Assembly (NCBI GenBank): GCA_009602725.1 | Contig: WELB01000066.1 | Coordinates: forward strand, 329,859-358,093 | DNA length: 28,235 nucleotides | Direction of reading: 5' to 3' | From: Spirogloea muscicola | Lineage: Eukaryota; Streptophyta; Zygnematophyceae; Spirogloeales; Spirogloeaceae | Part shown: one piece after another, positions 1 to 10,118 of the stretch | How positions within the stretch are numbered: the first letter of the stretch is position 1 | Layout of the letters: each line of letters begins with the position of its first letter | The notes under the pieces: generated by a model | Seen by the model: the letters and a program-made list of their open reading frames with translations, nothing else | What the model was told of the DNA's origin: nothing | Database searches by the model: none | Made by a program: the position numbers and the translations under genes

Positions 1-244
1 CGGGCGGCGGCGGCGCCGAGGTGCAGAGCCTCGCCTCCAGCGCCAGGCCGCGGCGGGCGCCGCGCACGACGGCGCGCCAGCGGCGGCTGACGGCGACAAA
101 GGTGCGCCACGCCGGCTCCTCGACGAAGCAGGCGATGCCGCCGTCGTCTGGGCGGGCAATGGTCGCGCGCCGCATCACGCGCTCCAGGAGCTCGTCGTGC
201 AGGACCTCGACGCCGAGAGCCGCGGCGGACCTCGCGTCGGACAT
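1..244 (-). CDS. F-box protein, N-terminal exon (runs off left edge)
   Basis: Read on the minus strand from the ATG at 244 to the window edge, this gives 81 open codons with strongly protein-like content. An F-box-like segment starts at about residue 14: LHDELLERVMRR, then after a short insert WRTFVAVSRRWRAVVRG, matching the usual pattern of a leucine-rich helix followed by a W..VS+.W+.. helix. F-box proteins bind Skp1 and bring substrates to SCF ubiquitin ligases; the C-terminal substrate-binding part (often LRR or Kelch) lies outside the window, so the target class is unknown. The ATG at 244 is the only in-frame ATG; the frame is open further upstream but only through GC triplet runs. The gene is head-to-head with Lon. 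The plus-strand open frame over the same bases is its codon-aligned antisense shadow. Confidence 0.72.
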   Translation of the reverse strand, partial: MSDARSAAALGVEVLHDELLERVMRRATIARPDDGGIACFVEEPAWRTFVAVSRRWRAVVRGARRGLALEARLCTSAPPPP

Positions 245-3200
245 GGCGGCGGCGGCGGCGGCGGCGGCCGGCGGAGGGGCCCGAAGCAGCTCCAGCAAAA
301 GCGCGTGTGGCTGTGGGGCAAGGAGAAGGGGCGGGAGGCCGAGGCCGAGGCAGAGGCCGCGGATCGCGGGGACGGCGGCGGCGGCGGCGGTGGCAATGGC
401 GGCGGCGGAAACGGCGGCGGCAAGCCGCCGTTGATCGAGGAGCCCCCGGACTCGCCTCCGGCGGGCAACGCCATCGTACCAGCTGGGCCCCGGCCGGAGA
501 ATTTTCCAAAGGTGAGCTAATTAATCTGCTAACTAGTCAAATCGTCTGCTTTTGTAGCAGACGGGGGGTGTTCAGTGAGTCTTAAATACCACTAGAGATA
601 GAAGGTAGAGCTTGTGCACTGGCTAGGTCCTCTTCAGTCCTTAAACCCTGCCCCATTTCAACTTCCTTGGTTAAACCATTCAACATGGCTCTCCTTTTGC
701 CTCAATAGCTTGTTTTATCGCAGTTCTTGTGCATGATACTTGAATCCTTCGAAATTTTACAATCCTGCCCCCTTCCAAGTGGTAATTGAGCTAAGAACAC
801 TTCACCTTGATCACCTCGTGCCTTGTATGCCATCCCAATACACTCTCACACTACACAGGGTAGAGCAGCTTTGATCCCGCCCTCCTCCCTGCCTTGGTCT
901 ACTGAGCTACAGTTATTTACTTAGCCTGCAACTGGCGGAGGTCACTGAGTCCAGCCTGTACATTCACAAAGCTTGCTGGAGCCGGTCATGCGACTGTGAC
1001 CAGTTTGAACACTTGATGCTGCAACACGCTCGTCACACGGCCGTGGCCTCGGTCTGCACACCTTGATGCCTGAAACACTTGCTTGCCAGGTGCTGGCAGT
1101 TCCATTGACGCGGCGGCCTCTCTTCCCAGGCTTTTTCGTGCCGGTCACCATCAAGGTGAGCGAAGCTACTCCTGCCAACTCCTCTGGTGCAGTGGAGCGT
1201 GCTAATTGCATGATATGAGTTTTACACTACAAGGAGCACGGGTGATCTGTTTAGAGAGTGGAAAATTTGGCATGCGTGTTCATGTTATCTCTGGTTCATT
1301 GGCGTCTTGTTTGCGACCATATTTCATTCCTTAGCAGAGAACCCAAAGGAAAAGTCAGGTTATGAAAATAGTTCTGGTCATTATGCTCCGTGAGCAACTT
1401 AAAGTGCTTGAAGCGGCTCGTCACTGCTTTTGACGTAGATCTCTGCTTCGCCGTTGCTTTCACGAGTGGGCAGTCGAATGTGGTCCAAGGTTCTGGCACG
1501 TACTTAACTCTTGGCTTGGTTGTGGTCTGTCGCCTCAGTGTGTTCTCTGACCTCCTGTAGTTTCGTGTTCCCAGGACAACAAGCTGGCTGACGCCTTAGC
1601 CGAGCTGCGAATCAGGGGCGTGCCTTACGTGGGGGCCTTTCTTACGAAGGAGGCCAGTGCGCGGGATGGAGCAGGTGCAGAGCTGTCAGCAGCTGGCGAG
1701 CCCTCAACAGGCGAGGATCTTTACAACCGCCTGCACACACATGGTACTTTTGCTCAGGTGATTGACGTAATTAACAGGCTCATCCCTTATGCAAGCTGAA
1801 TTGCTCAATCACGGGCTTCAGGAGTCTTGGCATGAGGTGGTTCATTTATACCACCAGGTTGTTATCGTCTATGTGTTGTGCCTTCGGGTTGGTTTGTGTC
1901 AAGGACTTTACCTGAGGACTAAGCTAGGCAGGCTTTGTCCTCCCTTGCCTTCTCTTTCGTTCGTACATGGTACTCTAATAGCTGTCGTTAGGGGCTCTCA
2001 CATTGACCTGCTGTTTGTTGGAATCTACCAGGTAACCAATGTGGTGCGGTCCTTGGATGGTGAGGGTGCGCAGGTCCTCCTCATGGGCCACCGTCGGCTG
2101 CGGCTCACCGGACTGGTCAGTCCTTCTGTATGCTATGGCCTGTAATACTCATCAGTAGCACGTTCACATTTCCGCAGGTCAGAGTTCTCGGAGAACAGAT
2201 GAATTGCAGGTCAGTCTCAGTAATTAATCTGACTAATCATTTCTGTCATGATTGCTTTGCTTGAAGGTTGACAGCGAGCCGCTCAGCGTTACTGTTGAGC
2301 ATCTGAAGGTAATCAGAAAGACGATCCTCTGGCAGCTCATTGAGAAGTGTTAGGTTCTTTGCCACCGCAAGACAATGTGGAACCTTTACTGTCAGCCTTT
2401 GCCCTCTGCATGTCATAAGTGGCATGGAAAGTTAGCCTTTACTCGCTCCAGTGACAAGTTGGCGTAAAGATCAGTCAAGTCATCTCATGTCTAGGAACAG
2501 GTGTTACAAGTGAAAATGATAATGTGAGAGACTTTAGCTCTCCTGCTGTAATGCCCGTGATTTGCTTACCAACACGAGAGCGTCTGGCACTGGTAACAGC
2601 CTTCTCATACAAGCATAGGACCTCTGTAAGACAGTCTCACTTAAAGCCAAGCTTTCACATCCGTACTTCCCACTCTGTTCCTGTTGCAGGATCAGCCTTT
2701 TGACTCGAGTAGTGACGTCCTGAAGGCAACAGTGATGGAGGTGGTGTCAACCATGAAGGATTTGATGAGGCTCAATCCACTTTATAAGGAGCACATCTCA
2801 ATGTTCATTCAGGTAGAGTGCAATGGTTTACTCAAGTTCTCCTTGGCTTGTGCTAGCTTGAGAGGGTCCTGCAATTTATGCCATTTCGATGCGTTGTCTT
2901 GTCATCCTTTGGAGGATCTCACCTGCAATCTGCTGAAGTGACATAGAGCAGGAGCTACTCTCTGTGCTGACAGGAGTTTGTGCACGGTTTTAGGCCACTC
3001 CTGGTGAGTCTGCTGATCAGTCTGCTCCACTGTGCAGCATGTGGGCGAATTCAATGCATCACGAATGGCGGACTTTGGAGCCGCCCTTACAACAGCTGAC
3101 GAGCCAAGCCTGCAAGTTATTCTGGAAGAGCTCAATGTAACACTATGATTGCATGTCAGGGCAGCTTATAATTCTCATACCCACTTGGTATATCTCGCTG

Positions 3201-6200
3201 TTATTGTTCCGTCGTTCCTATCCTTTGAGCCTGAAAGGATCTACTGGGGCATCTCTTGCCGAAGAGCTTGGCTCGCATGTCTTGCAAGCTGACTGGTAGA
3301 TATATACTGCGCAGGTCAATCAACGCCTTGACAAGACACTATTGTTGCTAAAGAGGGAACTTGAGCTCTGCAAATTGCAGGCAGGACTTCCCACACCTCG
3401 ACCAGCCTTGCTTGTGCTGATTTTGTGTTGTGCCCCCTCTAAGATGCTTGCCCTTGTTCTCCACCTACCTCTGATGTCAATGAAGCATCATTCTGGCTGA
3501 TCTTGTGCTGAACATGAAGCAGAATTCAGGTAATAAGCTTGCATTCACGATCGAAGCCTACTATCACTGAAATCTCTGGGTCACTCTGAGTCATTCAGGC
3601 AAGTATAGCGAAAGGGGTTGAAGAGAAGATCAGTGGAGAGCAGCGGCGCTTCCTTCTCATGGAGCAACTGAAGGCTATAAAGAAGGTCTGCTAGACACCC
3701 AAGATACAGCTTTATAATGCGCCCCTGCTGCCTGGTGTTGCCAAAGTGATTCATCTTTGGAGCATATGCCATGACCAACTCTTGTGTCCCCATCACAACT
3801 ACGTGTAAGGATTGTCTCAGCCTCAGTGCTGATTGCTGAATTCATACATTGCAGGAGTTGGGATTGGAGAAGGATGACAAGGCTGCTCTGCTCGGTAAGC
3901 TCGCCCTTGGACGTGATATAGCAACATCCATATCTTACTGTGTTACCATGGTCTGAGTATGTTAGCACAGAGAAATCTGGGTTTGCTTGGGCCTGCACAG
4001 AAAGTATAGATTGCTAACTTCTGTATGCATATTACTCAGATGATTAGCAACCTGCCCCTGGATAATCCAGCTCAGGGCGTACTAGGCAAGTGCGATGAAC
4101 GCCCGCATATGTTGCAGGCAGGTTCAGAGAGAAGCTGCAGCCCAACCTTGCAAACTGCCCTCCGCATTTTTTGAGTGTCATTGAGGAGGAGATGGCCAAG
4201 CTGTCTAATCTCGAGGCCTCGTCCTCTGAGTTCAACGTGACTCGCAATTACCTGGACTGGCTCACATCTTTACCTTGGGGCAACTACAGGTACCCAATAT
4301 ACCTTCATTTGTGTGCCAGCTGTGGTGTTTTAGGCAATGCTGAGCAATCGATTGTTAAGTTCATGAGCCCTCCTCCTCAATGTGGGCCTGCTTGCATATC
4401 TGACTTAGAGCTACTTACACACTTATTGTCCTGTACCTGGACATTTTCAGAGACTGATGTGACATTGACGCATGCAATTATACACAGACCTACAGACCTG
4501 CTTCATCCCTTTAAGCAATGTCTGCCTGTATAATTAATAAAAACACCTGTTGAAACTTCAGCACTCTGGCTGTGGTGATTAGCTTTGGGTTGCTACCTCA
4601 GGGTGGTCGCCACATGAGAGTAGTAGGCCAAGCTGAGGGTCCTGATTGGTGTTGCACAAGTCGTAACAGGGGTAATCACCCTCCTTTTGCTGCAGTGAGG
4701 AGAACTTTGATGTAAAACAAGCGCAGAAAGTCCTGGATGCCGAGCATTATGGCTTGGAGGATGTCAAAGAGCGTATACTTGAATTCATTGCTGTCGGGAG
4801 GCTTCGTGGATCTGTGCAAGGTATTATGTTCCTTCTCGTTGAAGAAGCCACAGCTTCTTTAGTGTATTAGTGTATTTTTGTAATTTACCTCCTTGCCGTG
4901 ATTGCTTCTACTCGCGTAATATCTTGTAAGCTGTTGGTGCTCCAGGGAAAATTATCTGCCTGTCAGGACCTCCAGGCACTGGCAAGACATCAATAGGGAA
5001 GTCCATAGCCAATGCTCTTGGTCGCAAATTCTACCGATTTTCTGTTGGTGGCCTTTCTGATGTTGCTGAGATCAAGGTAACGGTTTCTTCTTGATATGCA
5101 CAGCAACCATAGTTCCTTTTTCTTTAGAATTATTGTCTTGTAACACAGCAATCAAGATTGCTGTGTTACAAGACATGCTACTGTTCTGGCTTGACATGTC
5201 AGAGGATTCCATTGTATTCATTAGTGACTGTCCTTTGAAATATGGACTCCATTGTAAGGAGCATGCAAGGAGATTATATATGCTCCTGCCCACATTCATG
5301 CTGAAAGTGTGAGCTGCTAATCGGTAGTGTTTGGCATGGTCTTGCAGGGCCACAGGAGAACTTACGTTGGTGCAATGCCTGGGAAAATGGTGCAGTGCTT
5401 GAAGGCCACGGGGTCAGCTAACCCACTCGTCTTGATTGATGAGATTGACAAGGTGGGAAAAAAGTAACCAGATCCTCCTGGATCTGATATACACCTAAGC
5501 TGTGCATGTTAAGGAGTGATGTGCACCTGAAATAATGTCTATCATCGGGTCAAATGCAGCGCTGATAACACTGACACTTGCCTCTCAGCTTGGGAGGGGC
5601 CATGCTGGTGACCCGGCTAGCGCTTTGTTGGAGCTGCTGGACCCAGAGCAGAATGCGAACTTCTTGGACCACTACTTGGACGTGCCTATTGACCTCTCAA
5701 AGGTCTGTGCATGTTAGGACGACCTTGCTGCACAATCCTGAGCTGGCATGCTCCTTTGTGTATGCATTCCCACAGAAACTCAGTGGTAAATAAGGCTATT
5801 ACAAGTTGGGTTCATTAATTCACTTCAAAGGATAAAAGGGAAGACAAAAGGCTTGTTTTCAGCTAGATGTTCGATTAATTAGAAGGTTATGGCAGGTGCT
5901 ATTTGTATGCACTGCAAATATGATCGAGAGCATCCCTGGCCCCTTGCTGGACCGTATGGAAGTCATTCGCCTGGTCGGTTACATTGCTGATGAGAAGATG
6001 CACATCGCCCGTGGTTACTTGGAGCCGTCTGCCAGGGACACTGCAGGGGTCAAGCCGGAGCAGGTACAGCACTGTGTCAAGCCCACTTGTCAAGCACTGC
6101 TTGTGCAAGTACTCTCCTCTAGCGGATGTTGTTGAAATTCTTGCTAAATAATGCATGTACTAAATCTACTTCGATTGTTTTATTTCAACCGCTTGTTGAG

Positions 6201-8434
6201 CATAGTGCCTACTACTGCCTGTCATTTTGCTCTACGGAGTGCCACTTCCCTCCCCTTCGACTGACAGGTAGAGATGACGGACAATGCACTCAGGGAGCTT
6301 ATAGAGACGTACTGCCGAGAGGCTGGCGTGCGCAGCCTGCAGAAGCACATTGAGAAAGTCTACCGCAAGGTGCCTTAGCTCACATCCTTGCACCCTCTGT
6401 GCTTGTATCTGGACTTCAAGTTTGTATCCTTCTCTTGAGTTTGTATCGGAAGCTTGTACCTTGCACTGTGAGATGCTAGTGGCCAGTGGCCTGCTCGATT
6501 TGAGGGTGTCAGGAGTTTTTCCAAGCTAGCACATCATAGTGGCTGCCTGCAATAGACTTGTCCGATAGAGCATGTACGAGGATTGGCATATTGGACAATA
6601 AGAGCACTTTCATTGTGGTAGCTAAGATGCAACAGGGCACACTTCGAGCTGCGCAGAGATTGCGTGTTGACTGATGGTCTTGGTATCACTTCTCTGTCGT
6701 CTTTCCAGATCGCGCTAAAGTTAGTCAGAGAACAACCTGAAGTACTACCTGACATGCCAGCTGCCTTGGAACATACACCTACATTAACTCCTGCAGAGGG
6801 GGGGTCTTTGAGCAGCAACAAGGACTTGGTTGAGAAAATTTTGGAGGGTGACAGAAATGACAAGGATGACATTGCAGCAGAGCTGATGGATACAACCAAG
6901 GAGGTGGTACTCTTGGAGCCCATAGTTTTTTGTGGCAGTGTTGTGACATACTTGCTTCTGCATATAGCTACATGTCACTTTACTTGATCATGTAAGTGTG
7001 GTTTGACTGGTCTTGCTCTTTAAGCATATTAGATTGCTCTGTTCTCAGGGTTCAATGTTGCCTGATGGGTTCAGCAGCTTGTCTTCAACAGCTCACACCT
7101 GCCAGTCAGCTTTACGCTTGATAGGCCCTTGTTTACTTTTCTGTAGCTACTGGCTACCATGAATGATGGGCTCTTTTCAGTTTTTGTTGATACAGAGTTT
7201 GATCAGCTCACAAACTGCATCCTGCCATTTTGCGCACAGGATGAAGCAGGGTCAACACCTGCCGAGTTGGTGCAAGATGCAAAACCTGCCAACTCAGACG
7301 AGAAGGTGGATGAGAGCAAGCCGGAGGGGACTTCGAAGATTGTTGTCGATGACAAAACCTTGGTTGACTATGTGGGCAACCCTGTATTTCAGAACGAGAA
7401 GCTATATCAGCAGACCCCCATTGGGGTTGTGATGGGCTTGGCGTGGACTGCAATGGGCGGTTCAACACTCTACGTTGAAACAAGCGTCATTGAGCAGGTC
7501 TTGACTTATATCTAATTGTCCTTCAGCAGCTGTTGGTCATGAATTCACTCCTAGGAAAGAGCATGCGCATGATTTCTTGAAGGCAATCGTGGTAAAACTG
7601 GACGTACTGCGGTTCTCAATGTCTGACTTGTATGCTGAGCAGGGGGACAATAAGGGTCAGCTGAGCATTACCGGCCAGCTGGGCGACGTCATGAAGGAGA
7701 GCGCTACGATTGCGCACACGCTGTCCCGCCAGCTGCTCCGCAAGATCGACCCTCTCAACAACTTCTTTGCTAATAGCCGGCTGCACATGCACGTGCCTGC
7801 GGGTGCGACGCCCAAGGACGGCCCCAGCGCTGGGTGCACCATGATCACCTCAATGCTGTCCCTGGCCATGAATAAGGAAGTGAAGAAGGACCTTGCCATG
7901 ACGGGCGAGGTTACTCTGACGGGCCGAGTCCTGCCCATTGGCGGGGTAAGCGCCCCACTCAGCCTTGGTGACCTGCCAGTCTTACCAAACGGCAGGCACA
8001 CTTCGTTTAAGTGTGGCAGGAGCATTATTGCCAGTTTTGCATACTTATTGGTTGATAGCAACCCAATCTGTGTTGAGGCCTTCAATGTATTAGCAAGACT
8101 TTGTTCAGCTCCACAGCCTTCATACCTCAAGCCATACATTTTGATTGTGTGGTCAATTCTAAGCCCTTTCTTAGAACAGCAATGTCAGAAGAGGTTGATG
8201 GAGATCACGCCGTCTAGCTGACTTGCCGGCTTATGCTTCACATCTATGTGCCAGGTGAAGGAGAAAACAGTTGCCGCTAGGCGCAGCGGTGTGCGGATAG
8301 TCGTATTTCCAAGTGCAAACAAGCGGGACTATGACGAGCTGCCAGATCATGTCAAGGAGGGGCTGGATGTGCACTTTGTGGAACATTACGACGAGATCTT
8401 CAAGCTTTCCTTTGATGAAGAAGAGCGCCAATGA
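243..8434 (+). CDS. LON1: Lon protease, ATP-dependent, mitochondrial type (21 exons, N-terminus unresolved)
   Basis: ATP-dependent serine protease that degrades damaged matrix proteins. Exons: (243?)-511, 1090-1155, 1575-1757, 2032-2115, 2267-2308, 2690-2812, 3038-3136, 3315-3380, 3599-3685, 3855-3894, 4118-4289, 4696-4820, 4946-5076, 5348-5452, 5589-5702, 5896-6063, 6268-6369, 6709-6903, 7240-7497, 7643-7945, 8255-8434. Exons 2-21 encode 880 residues, all in phase. The LAN substrate domain comes first ([12 protein letters not shown] in exon 2). The AAA+ module follows: Walker A GPPGTGKT in exon 13, Walker [10 protein letters not shown] in exon 14, and an arginine-rich sensor region in exon 16. 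An acidic linker (exons 18-19) leads to the protease domain with the catalytic Ser in PKDGPSAG (exon 20) and Lys in VKEK (exon 21). It ends EEERQ with no peroxisomal SKL tail, so mitochondrial location is inferred. Intron 8 starts with GC. Exon 1 is in frame at ENFPK, but no ATG is in that frame; the ATG at 243 is in another frame. Confidence 0.95.
245..425 (+). repeat. GGC triplet runs in the Lon 5' exon
   Basis: Two GGC-rich runs (about 245-268 and 369-425) lie at the start of Lon. In the Lon frame they read as polyglycine with Asn and Asp interruptions; in the frame of the ATG at 243 they read as polyalanine. Such runs are prone to slippage and assembly error, which matters because the Lon start codon and the Lon frame disagree exactly here. 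Confidence 0.85.
5134..5175. repeat. Perfect 20-bp inverted repeat inside Lon intron 13
   Basis: The arm TGTCTTGTAACACAGCAATC (5134-5153) is followed after two bases (AA) by its exact reverse complement (5156-5175). In the pre-mRNA it would fold into a 19-20 bp hairpin with almost no loop. It sits in the middle of the 5077-5347 intron and has no coding role. It could be the remnant of a small foldback element or a structured intronic RNA. Confidence 0.9.
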
Positions 8435-8627
8435 TGTGCATTATGTATGTATCTGAATTGCTCAGCCGGCACATCGCTAGTGATTGCCAGGCGCTACGAA
8501 ACAAAACTTTGGGCTCCACTGGCCTGGACTGCCTACTGACTTTTTGGTAGTATCTGTGTACTTGTGTATATCTGCAAGGGTGCGTCAAGAGGAGCTTCTG
8601 CTGTATTGTTGGATCTTGTACGAGCTG

Positions 8628-8632
8628 TGTAA
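8628..8632 (+). terminator. Probable polyadenylation signal (TGTAA) for Lon
   Basis: TGTAA, the usual chlorophyte poly(A) signal, lies about 195 bp after the Lon stop at 8434. No other TGTAA was seen between. The assignment assumes the organism is a green alga. Confidence 0.4.
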
Positions 8633-8777
8633 GCTTGTGCAGAGGTGATCTGGCATGAGATTCCAGAACGATCACGCTGCTTGCTTCAAGGCTTGCACTT
8701 CAAGTCAGCAGCTTCATGAACTTTCAGCTCTGCAGTCGCTGCAGCAGACACCCAAGTCGTTATGCAACAATTTACAC

Positions 8778-9650
8778 TTAGCCTTTGCCAAGCCCTGTAT
8801 TTAGCAGGTCCAGGACTTGCATAGCGGCCACTCGAAACCCGTCCCTTTCCAGCTCCAATCTGGCTCGGCGATCATGTGCCTCGTCTTTAGACTGCTCCAT
8901 GGCAGTGGTAATTTCAGCAGCCACAAGCTCGGCAGCGCTACACAGGTTGAGTACACAGTGAGGTACTGAGCAGAAACAGATGAAGATGAAGATGAGAAGG
9001 CGGGCGGTCCTTTAAAACATAACAATCATTCTGTCTCGTCGTGAAGAGATTGACAGCCTGATATGTGCAAGCACATGTAAGGCTCGGCACAGTGATGCTG
9101 AAACTGGCTATCACCAGGTTATGAGCCATGCATTCTCTTGAGAGTGTACATGGAGAGGGCACCTAACATTCCGCATGAGTTCCTCCATCGAGCTCTGCGT
9201 CTGTGCAACGACTCCTGGACATGCGGAACCAGCAATGAGCAGATCCATCGTCAAGGCAACTCTGATGAGGCTGTGGACGTTCACTATGTTGCCACGTACT
9301 TTTGTACCATCACATCTACTCTTCGTGGCTCTGCACACTCAAAGACAGCCGGCCTTCATCCGCTTCGTATGCTCATTACTCGTACTTCTGCAGAGCTATA
9401 TGAATCCTCTGTATAACTTACCATGGAGCAAGGAGGCCAGCTGCGAGGCCCTCGGCCGGTCGGCGTTGGACTCGGAGCAGCCGTCGTTGCCGTCATCGGT
9501 TGCATGTCGAAGGGGGCCTGCAGGGCCGTCACCGGCGGCGCCCGGCTCGCAGCGGCCGGCCGGAGGCTCCGTCTGCCGGCGGCGCCGCGACGCCGCGNCG
9601 GCGACGGCGGCGGCGGCGGCGGCGGCGGCGGGCTCTGGAGAAGGGGCCAT
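8778..9650 (-). CDS. Small unrecognised protein, three exons, convergent with Lon
   Basis: Minus-strand gene built from three in-phase exons. Exon 1, 9650-9422, starts at ATG in a GCCATGGCC context, encodes a polyalanine run (over CGG triplets) and an Arg/Pro/Gly-rich stretch, and ends at a GTAAGT donor. Exon 2 ends at 9163; its start is uncertain (9259 or 9328 both keep phase) and it includes MDLLIAGSACPGVVAQTQSS. Exon 3, 8937-8778, begins at a TGTAG acceptor, reads AAELVAAEITTAMEQSKDEA then a charged helix RRARLELERDGFRVAAM, and stops at TAA. The product is about 160-185 residues: a disordered N-terminus and a helical, probably coiled-coil C-terminus. No family was recognised. The base N at 9599 falls in exon 1. 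The 3' end faces Lon with only about 340 bp between the stops; a TGTAA lies at 8776-8772, just past the stop. Confidence 0.65.
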
Positions 9651-10118
9651 GGCGGTCAGAAAGCTGCAGGCTGGCGGCGTCCCCGCGGAAGCATTCAGAG
9701 CGGATTGGCGAACCACCTCTGATCGTAGATCTATCAATAAGCTGATTGTTTGAGCAAGGCTCTCGTCGCGGGCTGCGTTCAGTGCGTTCGGGCCCCTCTA
9801 GTATCTGGTCACTCAGGCCCTCGATCAACCAATACACACTCCATTTCCTCCCCCCCTCAGATGTTTTTAACAGACGGTCGGATGTTCAAATCACGTTGGC
9901 GGGGAGCGTCTCGTCGCTCCACCTCTCGCTACTCGCCCTGGCGCGACTGAGGGTCCGCCGCCGCCGCCGCCGCCGCCGCCGTCGCCGTTGCCGCCGCGCC
10001 GTCGCAGGAGCACTCTTGCTGCAGTTGCCTCCGTAACCGGCAAGTCGCCATTCATGTGGCGGGGGGGTTTGTGGCCCTGTGCTGCTTCAGGTTTGTGAAG
10101 ACATCGCCTGCCCTGCCC
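9651..10118. promoter_or_regulatory. Divergent intergenic region with a CCG repeat
   Basis: This 468-bp segment separates the ATG of the minus-strand small gene from the proposed SNF2 start, so it should carry both promoters. It contains nine CCG units at 9955-9981, followed by a degenerate GC-rich tail. A segment near 9803-9830 resembles the end of the 109-bp direct repeat at 18.4 and 19.9 kb. No clear TATA box was seen. Confidence 0.4.

Noticed and set aside
2-242. Open plus-strand frame continuous with Lon exon 1 back to the window start
   Set aside because: It is the codon-aligned antisense of the F-box exon, which reads far more like a protein, and it contains no ATG.
2161-2210. Possible micro-exon (2178-2209) in Lon between exons 4 and 5
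   Set aside because: Its boundaries are AG and GT, but its 32 bp would break the frame, and the direct join already matches the family.
7657-8139. 160-codon minus-strand ORF
   Set aside because: It lies antisense to the Lon protease-domain exon and its intron; the plus strand is unmistakably Lon.
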